DNA of 64,000 nt from Caloramator sp. E03 (lineage in GTDB: Bacteria > Bacillota > Clostridia > Clostridiales > Caloramatoraceae). Within the stretch, counting starts at the first letter, position 1. Every line of letters begins with the position of its first letter. This document shows positions 39,056 to 48,626 of the stretch, piece by piece. A program made the translations under genes and the position numbers. The notes under the pieces are model-generated. The model was not told the DNA's origin, did no database searches, and saw only the letters and a list, made by a program, of their open reading frames with translations. The stretch spans positions 1-64,000 of the forward strand of contig NZ_CP040093.1 of NCBI RefSeq assembly GCF_006016075.1, given 5' to 3'.

Positions 39056-39799
39056 ATGAAACTAAAAGGGAAAATATCACTTGTAACTGGAGCATCTACA
39101 GGGATTGGAAGAGCAATTGCGATAGAATATGCTAAAGAAGGTGCTGTGGTTATCGTAAACTATTCAGGAAATGAAGAAGCAGCATTAAAAGTAGTTGAAG
39201 AAATAAAGGCATTAGGCGGTATGGCAGAGAGCATAAAATGTGATGTATCAAATTTTGAAAATGTAAAAAATATGATTGATGATATAATTAATAAGTATGG
39301 CAGAATAGATATACTTGTTAATAATGCAGGAATTACAAAGGATAATCTTATAATGAGAATGGATGTTGAAGATTTTGGTAGAGTTATAGATGTTAATTTA
39401 AAAGGCTGTTTTAATACAATTAAATGTGTTTCAAAATACATGATAAAGCAAAAATATGGTAAAATTATAAATATGTCTTCTGTTGTTGGTATTACTGGAA
39501 ATGCTGGTCAAGCAAATTATGCTGCATCAAAGGCAGGAGTTATTGCTCTTACTAAATCTGCTGCAAAAGAGTTAGCAGCAAGAAATATAAATGTCAACGC
39601 AATAGCACCAGGTTATATTGATACAAGGATGACAGAAGCATTAAACGATAAGATAAAAGAAGATATATTGAATAAAATACCCTTTAAAAAGACAGGAAAA
39701 CCGGAAGATATTGCAAAAGCAGCATTATTTTTGGCCTGTGATGAATCAAATTATATAACAGGCCAAGTAATAAATGTTGACGGAGGAATGGTTATGTAA
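39056..39799 (+). CDS. fabG: 3-oxoacyl-ACP reductase
   Basis: NADPH-dependent SDR enzyme. VTGASTGIGRAIAIEYAKEG is the nucleotide-binding start; NNAGITKDNL, the catalytic Ser in NMSSVVGITGNAGQ, and YAASKAG (Tyr, Lys) follow. 247 residues. RBS AAAGGAG. Confidence 0.97.
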   Translation: MKLKGKISLVTGASTGIGRAIAIEYAKEGAVVIVNYSGNEEAALKVVEEIKALGGMAESIKCDVSNFENVKNMIDDIINKYGRIDILVNNAGITKDNLIMRMDVEDFGRVIDVNLKGCFNTIKCVSKYMIKQKYGKIINMSSVVGITGNAGQANYAASKAGVIALTKSAAKELAARNINVNAIAPGYIDTRMTEALNDKIKEDILNKIPFKKTGKPEDIAKAALFLACDESNYITGQVINVDGGMVM

Positions 39800-39837
39800 T
39801 ATTATATATGTGAGTTATTTGAAGGGAGGTGAATTTA

Positions 39838-40071
39838 ATGATATTTGAAAAAGTGAAAGAAAGAATTTCAGATATACTTGGAGTTGATTCTGATGATATA
39901 ACCATGGAATCATCATTTATTGATGATCTTGGTGCAGATTCTCTTGATATCGTTGAGCTTATTATGGCTCTTGAAGAGGAATTTGATATAGAAATTCCAG
40001 ATGAAGATGCTGAAAAAATTCAAACTGTTGGTGATGTAGTGGAGTACATAAAGGAACATACAGATATGTAA
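39838..40071 (+). CDS. acpP: Acyl carrier protein
   Basis: 77 residues, acidic. The serine of [19 protein letters not shown] receives the phosphopantetheine arm. ATG 39838 follows GGGAGGTG; the GTG at 39829 is part of that site. Confidence 0.97.
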   Translation: MIFEKVKERISDILGVDSDDITMESSFIDDLGADSLDIVELIMALEEEFDIEIPDEDAEKIQTVGDVVEYIKEHTDM

Positions 40072-40076
40072 AAAAT

Positions 40077-40102
40077 AGGTCCCGATTTATTCGGGGCTTT
40101 TA
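40077..40102 (+). terminator. Probable terminator after acpP
   Basis: CCCGA (40081-40085) pairs with TCGGG (40091-40095), extended by weaker pairs, then CTTTTA. The short T-run suggests partial termination before fabF. Confidence 0.55.
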
Positions 40103-40156
40103 AAATATTAAGATTATAAATTTTTTATCTGAACCTTTACGGTTAGGAGGAAAAGT

Positions 40157-41395
40157 ATGAAGAAGAGAGTTGTAATAACAGGACTTGGAGTTATAACCCC
40201 ACTGGGCTGTGAAGTTGATGGATTCTGGAATAATATTGTTAATGGTGTAAGTGGAGTAGATTATATAACAAGATTTGATACAACAGAATTTAATGTGAAA
40301 ATTGCTGCAGAGGTAAAAGATTTCGATGCAGAAAAATATATAGATAAAAAAGAAATAAGAAGAATGGATAAGGCAACACAATATGCAGTTGCAGCTGCAA
40401 AACTTGCCCTTGAAGATTCAAAAATGTGCCTTAATGAAACTAATAAAGATAGGCTTGGAGTAATATTAGGCTGTGGAGTTGGAGGGCTTGAAACCTTTGA
40501 AGATCAAATGACAATTTTAAAGGAAAAAGGACCTAAAAGAGTAAGCCCATTTTTCATACCTATGATGATTGCAAATATGCCTGCTGGTCAAGTTGCTATG
40601 AAAATTGGAGCTCGTGGAATTAATGAAACAATTGTAACTGCATGTGCATCTGGTACCAATGCAATAGGAGAAGCCTTTAGGGCAATACAAAGAGGAGAAG
40701 TAGATGTTGTTCTTACAGGAGGAACTGAAGCTGCAATTACTCCGCTTGCAGTAGCAGGATTTAGTTCCATGAAAGCCCTATCTGAAAATAATGAAAATCC
40801 AAAAGAGGCTTCAAGGCCCTTTGATAAGAATAGGGATGGTTTTATAATTGGTGAAGGAGCAGGAATATTAATTCTTGAGGAACTTGAACATGCAATAAAA
40901 AGAAATGCAAAAATCTACGCTGAAGTTGTAGGATTTGGAGCAAGCTGCGATGCATATCACATGACATCACCAGATCCTGAAGGTGAAGGTGCTGCTCTTG
41001 CAATAAAAAGAGCAATAGAAGATGCAAATATACTGCCTGAAGAAATAAATTATATAAACGCACACGGAACATCAACAGAATATAACGATAAGTTTGAAAC
41101 TATTGCTATTAAAAAAGTATTTGGAAGCAAAGCATATGAAATACCTGTAAGCTCAACAAAGTCAATGACAGGTCATCTTCTTGGAGCAGCAGGAGGGATA
41201 GAAGGTGTAATTTTAGCACTATCAATATATAATAACATTATACCTCCAACAATAAATTTAAATACTCCTGATGAAGAATGTGACCTTAATTATGTTCCTA
41301 ATAAGGCAATAAGTAAAGTTGTAAACTATGGCATTTCTAATTCTTTTGGCTTTGGAGGGCACAATGCAGTTGTAGTATTTAAAAAATATGTTTAA
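40157..41395 (+). CDS. fabF: Beta-ketoacyl-ACP synthase II
   Basis: Chain-elongating condensing enzyme. [13 protein letters not shown] at the start; the catalytic Cys is in [15 protein letters not shown], with His in [11 protein letters not shown] and [15 protein letters not shown]. 412 residues. RBS AGGAGG. It is the last fab gene here; fabZ and the acc genes are not in the window. Confidence 0.97.
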   Translation: MKKRVVITGLGVITPLGCEVDGFWNNIVNGVSGVDYITRFDTTEFNVKIAAEVKDFDAEKYIDKKEIRRMDKATQYAVAAAKLALEDSKMCLNETNKDRLGVILGCGVGGLETFEDQMTILKEKGPKRVSPFFIPMMIANMPAGQVAMKIGARGINETIVTACASGTNAIGEAFRAIQRGEVDVVLTGGTEAAITPLAVAGFSSMKALSENNENPKEASRPFDKNRDGFIIGEGAGILILEELEHAIKRNAKIYAEVVGFGASCDAYHMTSPDPEGEGAALAIKRAIEDANILPEEINYINAHGTSTEYNDKFETIAIKKVFGSKAYEIPVSSTKSMTGHLLGAAGGIEGVILALSIYNNIIPPTINLNTPDEECDLNYVPNKAISKVVNYGISNSFGFGGHNAVVVFKKYV

Positions 41396-41419
41396 TATTT
41401 TTAGTAAAACAGATGCTAT

Positions 41420-41460
41420 AACCAAAGGAAAAGGTAAAAGCCTTTACCTTTGGTTACATT
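41420..41460 (+). terminator. Hairpin after fabF
   Basis: Arms 41420-41434 (AACCAAAGGAAAAGG) and 41441-41455 pair with one mismatch. There is only a short T-run, and the rnc ribosome binding site follows at once, so this may act as an attenuator or RNase III site. Confidence 0.55.
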
Positions 41461-41473
41461 TGGAGGTTGCTCT

Positions 41474-42187
41474 ATGACAAAAGAAAGAATAAATGAACTA
41501 ACTGAATTTCAGAAAATAATAGATGTTGAATTTAAAAAACTATATATACTTGATATGGCTTTAACTCATAGCTCATATACAAACGAACACCCATCTATTT
41601 CTTATTATAATGAAAGGCTTGAGTTTTTAGGTGATTCAATACTTAGTCTTATAGTAAGTGAATATATTTACAATAGATTTGAAAATAAAAAAGAAGGAAA
41701 GCTATCAAGAATTCGCGCCAGCGTTGTTTGCGAATCATCTCTTGCAGATATTGCAAGAAAGATAATGATAAATAAATATATTCAGATAGGAAAAGGCGAA
41801 GAAATTACAGGAGGAAGAAATAAGGATTCCTTACTTGCAGATGCTTTTGAAGCTGTTATTGCTGCAATATATTTAGATGCAGGATATAATACAGCTAAAA
41901 ATTTTGTTCTTAATTACCTTGAAGAAAAAATAGATGCTGTAAGTAATGATGAAATATTTAATGATTATAAGTCAAAGCTTCAAGAACATTTACAAAAAAA
42001 TAAGGAATATTTAATTAAATACAATATAATAAATGAATCAGGACCACAACATGATAAAGTATTTGAAGTTGAAGTTCAAGTTAATGGAAAACAAATTGGT
42101 AAAGGAAAAGGAAAAAGCAAAAAGGAAGCAGAACAAAGAGCAGCCAAACAAGCTCTTATAAATCTTGGAGTTGATTTAGTTGAATAA
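41474..42187 (+). CDS. rnc: Ribonuclease III
   Basis: Cuts double-stranded RNA. The signature NERLEFLGDSILSLIVSEY holds catalytic acidic residues, and DSLLADAFEAVIAAIYLD the others. A C-terminal dsRNA-binding domain follows (GKGKGKSKKEAEQRAAKQAL). ATG 41474 is preferred over ATG 41450, which is inside the upstream hairpin; TTTGGAGG lies before 41474. About 237 residues. Overlaps the next gene by 8 bases. Confidence 0.96.
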   Translation: MTKERINELTEFQKIIDVEFKKLYILDMALTHSSYTNEHPSISYYNERLEFLGDSILSLIVSEYIYNRFENKKEGKLSRIRASVVCESSLADIARKIMINKYIQIGKGEEITGGRNKDSLLADAFEAVIAAIYLDAGYNTAKNFVLNYLEEKIDAVSNDEIFNDYKSKLQEHLQKNKEYLIKYNIINESGPQHDKVFEVEVQVNGKQIGKGKGKSKKEAEQRAAKQALINLGVDLVE

Positions 42188-43250
42188 AAGATATTATATT
42201 ATACCTATTTTTGTCCCACATTTAGGATGCCCACATGATTGTATATTTTGCAACCAAAAAAAAATAACTGGGAATACAAAAGAAGTAACTAAAAGTGATG
42301 TTGAAAAGACTATAGCTCAATATCTTAGTACTATTGATAGAAAAAATTCTTTTGTTGAGATTTCTTTTTTTGGAGGAAGCTTTACTGGAATACCGTTAGA
42401 TTATCAAAATGAACTTTTAAGTGTAGCCAAAGCTGCACTTGATGATGGCAAAATAGATGATATAAGGCTCTCTACAAGGCCAGATTACATTAATGAATAC
42501 ATCCTTCAAAATCTTAAAAGATTTGGCGTTGGTGTTATTGAACTTGGAGTTCAGTCTATGGATGATGAAGTACTTAAAATGGCAGAAAGAGGTCACACTT
42601 CAAACGATGTAATTAAATCAAGTAATTTGATAAAGAAATTTGGTTTTAAGTTAGGACATCAAATGATGATTGGACTACCTAATGATAATATTGAAAAAGA
42701 TATCTTTACTGCAAATGAGATAATAAAGTTAAAACCTGATTTTGTAAGGATATATCCAGCGTTAGTAATAAAAGGTACTGAGTTGGAGAGTTTATATTTA
42801 AAAGGGTTATATACCCCCCTAAGTGTAGAAGAAGCAGTAGAGATTTGCAAAAAAATATATATTTTATTTGTAAAGAATGACATACAAATAATACGTATCG
42901 GGCTTCAAAGGTCTGAAGAGATAAACATGGATAATGATGTAATTGCAGGGCCTTTCCATCCAGCATTTAGAGAGCTCGTGGAATCCTCAATATACATGTC
43001 AATTATTGATTACACAATACAAAAGTATTTTAACCTAGAAAATAATATTTTTATAAATATAAATCCTAAGGAGATTTCTAAACTATTAGCAGATAAGAAA
43101 AAATATTTTAATATTTTAAAGTTATCTTATTCTACAAAACAAATAAAAATATGCCAAGATAATTCAATTGATAGATATGAAATAGCTATTAGTGATGGCA
43201 GATTTACTAAAAAAATGTCAATTAATGAATATATAAAATTATCTATTTAA
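42180..43250 (+). CDS. Radical SAM protein, Elp3-like without acetyltransferase domain
   Basis: 356 residues. The 4Fe-4S motif is GCPHDCIFCNQKKITG (CxxxCxxC) near residue 20. It also has FFGGSFTGIP, LGVQSMDDEVLKMAERGH and GHQMMIGLPND, the radical SAM core shared with Elp3 and HemN-like proteins. The C-terminal ~100 residues are not a GNAT acetyltransferase, so tRNA carboxymethylation of the Elp3 type is unlikely as such. Starts at TTG within rnc. Clostridia often carry this gene between rnc and smc; its substrate is unknown. Confidence 0.85.
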   Translation: MNKRYYIIPIFVPHLGCPHDCIFCNQKKITGNTKEVTKSDVEKTIAQYLSTIDRKNSFVEISFFGGSFTGIPLDYQNELLSVAKAALDDGKIDDIRLSTRPDYINEYILQNLKRFGVGVIELGVQSMDDEVLKMAERGHTSNDVIKSSNLIKKFGFKLGHQMMIGLPNDNIEKDIFTANEIIKLKPDFVRIYPALVIKGTELESLYLKGLYTPLSVEEAVEICKKIYILFVKNDIQIIRIGLQRSEEINMDNDVIAGPFHPAFRELVESSIYMSIIDYTIQKYFNLENNIFININPKEISKLLADKKKYFNILKLSYSTKQIKICQDNSIDRYEIAISDGRFTKKMSINEYIKLSI

Positions 43251-43323
43251 AGAAGGATTTTCCTCTTTCTTATAGAATTATTAATAAACAATATTTACTA
43301 TATATTTGAAGGAGGAATTATAG

Positions 43324-43584
43324 ATGGAAGTACTAAAAGTATCTGCTCAATCACAACCAAAAGCAGTTGCAGGAGCACTTGCTGCCGTTTTAAGAGAAAA
43401 AGCATCAGCTGAAGTACAGGCTGTTGGTGCAGGTGCTGTAAATCAAGCCGTTAAAGCAATAGCAATTACAAGAGGATTTGTTGCTCCTAATGGAATTGAT
43501 CTTGTAGTTATTCCGGCCTTTTCAGAAATTGAAATAGAAGGTGAAGAAAGAACAGCGATAAAGTTTATAGTTCAACCAAGATAG
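43324..43584 (+). CDS. spoVS: Stage V sporulation protein S
   Basis: 86 residues. Starts MEVLKVSAQSQPKAVAGALA and includes EVQAVGAGAVNQAVKAIAI, an Alba-like fold. It is needed for coat assembly and late sporulation in Bacillus. GAAGGAGG precedes the ATG. In Bacillus it lies elsewhere. The stop codon is in the stem of its terminator. Confidence 0.96.
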   Translation: MEVLKVSAQSQPKAVAGALAAVLREKASAEVQAVGAGAVNQAVKAIAITRGFVAPNGIDLVVIPAFSEIEIEGEERTAIKFIVQPR

Positions 43585-43610
43585 GTCTATAAGGCCTATC
43601 TTATTTTATA
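43578..43610 (+). terminator. Terminator of spoVS
   Basis: AAGATAGGTCT (43578-43588) pairs with AGGCCTATCTT (43592-43602) with one wobble and a 3-base loop. ATTTTATATTTTG follows. Confidence 0.75.
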
Positions 43611-43650
43611 TTTTGTTTTTATCCTTAAGTTTTTGCTATAAAATGAAAAG

Positions 43651-43679
43651 TTGACAATAGATTATATTAATTTTAAAAT
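43651..43679 (+). promoter_or_regulatory. Strong promoter upstream of smc
   Basis: TTGACA (43651-43656) and TAAAAT (43674-43679) with 17 bases between them. The predicted transcript would start near 43686, only a few bases before a strong terminator. Confidence 0.7.
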
Positions 43680-43692
43680 TAAAATAGCTTTA

Positions 43693-43728
43693 AAGGGATT
43701 TATCCGCCCGGGTAAGTCCCTTTTTAAA
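43693..43728 (+). terminator. Strong terminator between the smc promoter and smc
   Basis: AAGGGATTTATCCG (43693-43706) pairs with CGGGTAAGTCCCTT (43709-43722) with two G-T wobbles, followed by T-rich sequence. It lies 14 bases after the -10 box of the promoter above, so most transcripts may end as ~40-nt RNAs unless there is read-through. Confidence 0.8.
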
Positions 43729-43759
43729 TAAATCCTATTAGATAAAAAGAGGTGTTATT

Positions 43760-46700
43760 TTGTATTTAAAAAGGCTGGAAATTAAGGGATTTAAATCTTT
43801 TGCTGATAGAGTTGATTTAGAATTTGGAAAGGGTATAACAGCAATTGTTGGGCCTAATGGTTCAGGTAAAAGCAATATATATGATTGTATCAAATGGGTT
43901 CTAGGAGAGCAGAGTGCCAAAACTTTACGAGGCTCAAAAATGGAGGATGTAATATTTGCTGGAACTGAGAATAGAAAGGGCCTTGGATGTGCTGAAGTAT
44001 CTCTAACAATAGATAATTCAAATAAAATATTACCTTATGACTATTCAGAAATAACTGTTACAAGAAGACTCTTCAAGTCTGGTGAAAGTGAATACTTAAT
44101 AAATAACACCCAATGTAGGCTTAAAGATATTACGGAGCTTTTTATGGATACCGGAATCGGAACTGATGGATATTCATTAATCGGCCAAGGTAAAATTGAA
44201 GAGATATTAAGTTCAAAATCTGAGGATAGAAGAATGCTTTTTGAAGAGGCTGCAGGTATTGTAAAATACAAAACAAGAAAGTTAGAAGCTGAGAAAAAAC
44301 TTGAAAGTACAAGACTTAACTTAGTTAGAATTTTAGATATAATAAATAATCTTGAGGAACAAATAGAACCGTTAAAGCATCAGTCGATAAAAGCTAAAAA
44401 GTTTTTAGTTTTAAGAGAAGAATTAAAAGAGCTTGACATAAATGTATTATTACACAGTTATGAAAGCTCAAAAAATAAGCTTAATGATTATTTATTAGAT
44501 ATACAAAACCTTGAAAGTAGTAAAAATGATTTAGAAATAAAAAAGAAAGAAAAGTTAAAGTTAATTGAAAGCTATAAGGAAAAATTATATGAAATAGAAA
44601 AGGACTTTGAAATAAAAAACAATGAAAGAATTGCACTTGAAAAAAAATATGAATCTCTCTTAGGAAATTTAAGCCTTTTAGATGAAAGGAAGAATAATTT
44701 AATACATGAAAAAGAAAGATTGATTAAAGAACAAGAAGAAGAAAAAGGAAATGCACAGAATCTAAATAAAGAACATGAGCTGATTTGTATTAAAAGATCT
44801 GAAGTAAATAAGGAAGTTTTAAAAATTAAATCAGAGATTGAAATGTTAGAAGAAGAATATAATGCGATAAACAATAAATGCAACGAATACGAAGCTTTAT
44901 TAGAAAGAAAAAAAGGGGATTTGCTTCAGGTAATTAAAGATATATCTGATATAAATAATAAAATAAATTCATCAGCAATAATGCTTGATAACCTTAAGAA
45001 TAGAAAAAATCAGTTAAATAGAGATTTAGAATTAAGGAATAATAAAATAAGTGAATTAAATATTGAAGTTGAAAAAATATTAAAATTTATAGAAAGCTAT
45101 AATAACGATTTAAAAATAATAAAACAAGAAGCTTTAGATATAACAAATTATATAAAATTATTGGAAAGTAAAGAAGAAAACCTTAATAAACAAAGCAAAA
45201 TTTGTTTTGAAAACTTAAAGACTTATGAAGCAAAGTATAAAACTCTTTTAGATATGGATAAGGATATGGAAGGTTTTAATAGGGCAGTAAAATCCATAAT
45301 CAAAAATTATTTAGATAAATCTAGGGTATTTGGTACTGTAAGTGATTTAATTGAAGTCCCAAAAGGATATGAAACAGCAATTGAAATAGCTTTAGGAGCT
45401 ACAATGCAGAACATAGTTGTTGATAATGAAGATACATCTATTATGCTAATTGATTATTTAAAGAAAAATAATATTGGTAGAGCAACATTCTTACCTTTAT
45501 CTATAATTAAAGGTAAAGAAATCTCAGATACTAAAGAATGGAAAAATAGTTTGGGTTTTTTAGGCATTGCTTCAGATATTGTAAAATATGATTTAAAATT
45601 CAAAAACATAATCACAAACATTTTAGGAAGAGTTTTGGTTTGTGATAACTTAGAAAATGCAAAATCTATAGCAAGAAAAACAAACTATAATTATAGAATT
45701 GTAACCCTTGAAGGGGATGTAGTTAATGTTGGAGGAGCTTTTACAGGTGGAAGCAATACTATAAAGACCACAGGTGTTTTTGCCAGAAAGAATGAAATTG
45801 AAGAACTTAAAAATTTAGTATCACAAGAAAAGGATAGAATAAAAAAGATATCTGAAGAAATATATGCAAATTCACAAGAAGTAATTGAAAAGAAGAATAG
45901 CTTAAATAGTTATAACCAGAAAATTGTTGACATATCTTCAAAGATACAAAATGAAAACCAGAGGCTAGAAATAATAAATAATGAAATTACAAATATAAAA
46001 GAGATAGTAAAAGATATAAAAATTGAAATTGAACAGATTGATATAGAAAATAATAAAAATACTCAAAATGAAACATATAACAAAGCTGTTTTGGATAACT
46101 ATCTTAATAATCAAAAATCTATCGAAAGAGAAATAGAAGATATTCAATTAAATTTTAAAAATATGAAGGAACAAAAGGATGTAATTTCCAAGGATTTAAC
46201 AGCAAAAAAAATTATTTATGCAGAAAGACAAAAAACAGTAGAATTAATAGAAAGCGAAATTGAAAGGTTAGAAAAGGAATTAAAATCTATAAAGCAAAAA
46301 ATAGAATATCAAGCAAATGAAATAAAAAGCATAGACAAAAGAATTATATCAGTAGAAAATGATTTGAAAAAAACTAAAGATGACATTGATAATATAGTTG
46401 TTACTATTGAATTATTTAAGAAAAAATTTAACGATATAGAAGTCAGCAAAAAACAATTGTCAGAACTTATATTAGTAGAAGAAGGTTATTTTTCAGAAAT
46501 CGAAAGGGATATAATGAATATAATAAATTCAATGCATAAGATTGAAATATCAAAATCAAAACTTGAATCTGAAATTGAAATGTATACAAAGAAAATTTGG
46601 GATGATTATGAAATAAGTATTGCACAAGCTATACAATATAAGAAAAGCCTCAAAAGTATAGCAGATGCTAATAGCAGAATAAGTCAATTAAAAAGTGAAA

Positions 46701-47308
46701 TTAAAAGTTTAGGAGAAATTAATATTAATGCTATAGAAGAATATAAAAGAGTAACTGAACGATATGATTTTTTAACAAAGCAAAAAGAGGACCTTGTTAA
46801 AGCTGAGAATTCTTTAATTGACATTATAAATGAAATAGAAAAAAAAATGAAAGAACAATTTGAAGAGAAGTTTGAAATAATAAGAAATAATTTTAATCAA
46901 ACATTTAAAGAATTATTTGGTGGAGGATTTGCAGATTTAAAACTTGAAAGTAATGATATTTTAAACTGTGGTATAGACATAATTGTACAACCACCTGGTA
47001 AAAAGCTTCAAAGTCTTTCGCTATTATCAGGAGGAGAAAGGGGACTTGCAGCAATTGCTCTTTTATTTGCTATACTAAGAATGAAGCCAACACCTTTTTG
47101 TGTTCTTGATGAAATAGAAGCAGCTTTAGATGATGCAAATGTTAGCAGGTTTGCAAAATTTTTAAAGGACTATTCTAAAAAAACACAGTTTATTATAATT
47201 ACTCATAGAAAAGGTTCAATGGCTGCTGCAGACATGCTATATGGTGTTACTATGGAAGAAAAAGGCATATCAAAAGTAATTTCATTAAAGTTAAAAGGAG
47301 GAAACTAA
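43760..47308 (+). CDS. smc: Chromosome partition protein SMC
   Basis: Condensin ATPase. Walker A GPNGSGKSNIYD (about 32-43) and the head end; a long coiled coil; the hinge around 500-660 with VFGTVSDLIEVPKGYETA and the glycine-rich VNVGGAFTGGSN; a second coiled coil; then the signature LLSGGERGLAAIALLFAI and Walker B FCVLDEIEAALDDANV. 1182 residues. TTG start after GAGGTG. ftsY follows one base after the stop. Confidence 0.97.
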   Translation: MYLKRLEIKGFKSFADRVDLEFGKGITAIVGPNGSGKSNIYDCIKWVLGEQSAKTLRGSKMEDVIFAGTENRKGLGCAEVSLTIDNSNKILPYDYSEITVTRRLFKSGESEYLINNTQCRLKDITELFMDTGIGTDGYSLIGQGKIEEILSSKSEDRRMLFEEAAGIVKYKTRKLEAEKKLESTRLNLVRILDIINNLEEQIEPLKHQSIKAKKFLVLREELKELDINVLLHSYESSKNKLNDYLLDIQNLESSKNDLEIKKKEKLKLIESYKEKLYEIEKDFEIKNNERIALEKKYESLLGNLSLLDERKNNLIHEKERLIKEQEEEKGNAQNLNKEHELICIKRSEVNKEVLKIKSEIEMLEEEYNAINNKCNEYEALLERKKGDLLQVIKDISDINNKINSSAIMLDNLKNRKNQLNRDLELRNNKISELNIEVEKILKFIESYNNDLKIIKQEALDITNYIKLLESKEENLNKQSKICFENLKTYEAKYKTLLDMDKDMEGFNRAVKSIIKNYLDKSRVFGTVSDLIEVPKGYETAIEIALGATMQNIVVDNEDTSIMLIDYLKKNNIGRATFLPLSIIKGKEISDTKEWKNSLGFLGIASDIVKYDLKFKNIITNILGRVLVCDNLENAKSIARKTNYNYRIVTLEGDVVNVGGAFTGGSNTIKTTGVFARKNEIEELKNLVSQEKDRIKKISEEIYANSQEVIEKKNSLNSYNQKIVDISSKIQNENQRLEIINNEITNIKEIVKDIKIEIEQIDIENNKNTQNETYNKAVLDNYLNNQKSIEREIEDIQLNFKNMKEQKDVISKDLTAKKIIYAERQKTVELIESEIERLEKELKSIKQKIEYQANEIKSIDKRIISVENDLKKTKDDIDNIVVTIELFKKKFNDIEVSKKQLSELILVEEGYFSEIERDIMNIINSMHKIEISKSKLESEIEMYTKKIWDDYEISIAQAIQYKKSLKSIADANSRISQLKSEIKSLGEININAIEEYKRVTERYDFLTKQKEDLVKAENSLIDIINEIEKKMKEQFEEKFEIIRNNFNQTFKELFGGGFADLKLESNDILNCGIDIIVQPPGKKLQSLSLLSGGERGLAAIALLFAILRMKPTPFCVLDEIEAALDDANVSRFAKFLKDYSKKTQFIIITHRKGSMAAADMLYGVTMEEKGISKVISLKLKGGN

Positions 47309-47309
47309 T

Positions 47310-48215
47310 ATGGGATGGTTTGAAAAGCTAAAGGAAGGATTATCAAAGACAAGGAGCAATATAACAGATAAAATAGAAGAAATATTATCTATTAATAAAA
47401 AAATAGATGAAGAATTATATGAAGAACTTGAAGAAGCTATGATAATGTCAGACATTGGATTTAATACATCATCTAAAATAATTGAAACATTAAGAAAAAA
47501 AGTCAAAGAAAATAAAATATCAGATCCAGATGATGTTAAGAATTTATTAAAGAATATTATAATAGAGATAATAGGTAATGAGTCAAAAGGAATAGTGCCT
47601 GAAAAACTACCTGCAGTTTATCTTATTGTTGGAGTAAATGGAGTAGGTAAAACAACATCTATAGGAAAAATGGCATACTATTTAAAAAATAAAGGACTTA
47701 AAGTGCTTCTTGCTGCAGGGGATACATTTAGAGCAGCTGCAATTGATCAGCTTGAAATTTGGGGGAATAGGGTAGGAGTTGAAGTTATAAAACACCAGGA
47801 AGGCTCAGATCCAGCTTCTGTGATTTTTGATGCGATTCAAGCAGCAAAAGCAAGAAAGGTAGATGTTTTAATATGTGATACTGCAGGAAGGCTTCATAAT
47901 AAGAAAAACCTTATGGAAGAATTAAGAAAAATTAACAAGATAATTGAAAAAGAATATTCTGATGCTTATAAGCAAACGATACTTGTATTAGATGCTACAA
48001 CAGGTCAAAATGCATTAATTCAGGCAAAACAATTTATGGAAGTATCTGATGTAAATGGGATAATTTTGACTAAACTTGATGGCACAGCAAAGGGTGGTAT
48101 TGTAATTGCCGTTAGCGATGAACTTAAAATACCTGTAAAAATGATTGGAGTCGGTGAGGGAATGGATGACCTTCAAGAATTTGATGCAAATGCCTTTGTA
48201 AATGCTATATTATGA
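47310..48215 (+). CDS. ftsY: Signal recognition particle receptor FtsY
   Basis: SRP GTPase receptor. The short N-terminal helix (MGWFEKLKEGLSKTRSN) lacks the long acidic A domain of enteric FtsY. The NG domain has GVNGVGKTTSIGKMA, GDTFRAAAIDQLEIW, DTAGRLHNKKNLMEEL, LTKLDGTAKGG and GVGEGMDDLQEF. 301 residues. RBS AAAAGGAGG in the end of smc. Confidence 0.97.
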   Translation: MGWFEKLKEGLSKTRSNITDKIEEILSINKKIDEELYEELEEAMIMSDIGFNTSSKIIETLRKKVKENKISDPDDVKNLLKNIIIEIIGNESKGIVPEKLPAVYLIVGVNGVGKTTSIGKMAYYLKNKGLKVLLAAGDTFRAAAIDQLEIWGNRVGVEVIKHQEGSDPASVIFDAIQAAKARKVDVLICDTAGRLHNKKNLMEELRKINKIIEKEYSDAYKQTILVLDATTGQNALIQAKQFMEVSDVNGIILTKLDGTAKGGIVIAVSDELKIPVKMIGVGEGMDDLQEFDANAFVNAIL

Positions 48216-48231
48216 TGTTAAGTAAAAATAC

Positions 48232-48260
48232 TTGACAGACAAATTTACTTTTGTTAATAT
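48232..48260 (+). promoter_or_regulatory. Promoter of ylxM-ffh
   Basis: TTGACA (48232-48237) and TAATAT (48255-48260) with a 17-base spacer, right after ftsY. It shows that a TTG start at 48232 for ylxM is unlikely. Confidence 0.65.
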
Positions 48261-48276
48261 AGTAATGGGTGTTAAT

Positions 48277-48612
48277 ATGATAGACAAATTTAGTGAAAAA
48301 GCCCTTCTTCTTGATTTTTATGGAGGTCTTTTAACTGATAAGCAGAGGATGTTTATGTCTTTACACTATGAGGAGGATATGTCTCTTAGTGAGATATCTA
48401 ATGAGTTTGGAGTGTCAAGACAGGCCGTTCATGATATTATAAAAAGAAGTGAAAAGATTCTTGAAGGATATGAAAAAGAACTTGGATTAGTCAATCGATT
48501 TATGATACAAAGAGAAAAATTGAAAAAAGTAAAAACTATACTTGCAGATAAAATAAATGACATAGATATAAAAAAGGCAATGGATATAATTGATGAGCTT
48601 ATAGATGTTTAA
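48277..48612 (+). CDS. ylxM: YlxM-type SRP-associated HTH protein
   Basis: About 111 residues, all helical. EEDMSLSEISNEFGVSRQAVHDIIKR is a sigma-4-like helix-turn-helix. The conserved partner of ffh in Firmicutes, where it modulates the SRP. ATG 48277 lies after GGGTG and downstream of the promoter. Confidence 0.92.
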   Translation: MIDKFSEKALLLDFYGGLLTDKQRMFMSLHYEEDMSLSEISNEFGVSRQAVHDIIKRSEKILEGYEKELGLVNRFMIQREKLKKVKTILADKINDIDIKKAMDIIDELIDV

Positions 48613-48626
48613 TAGGAGGGCTAAAT

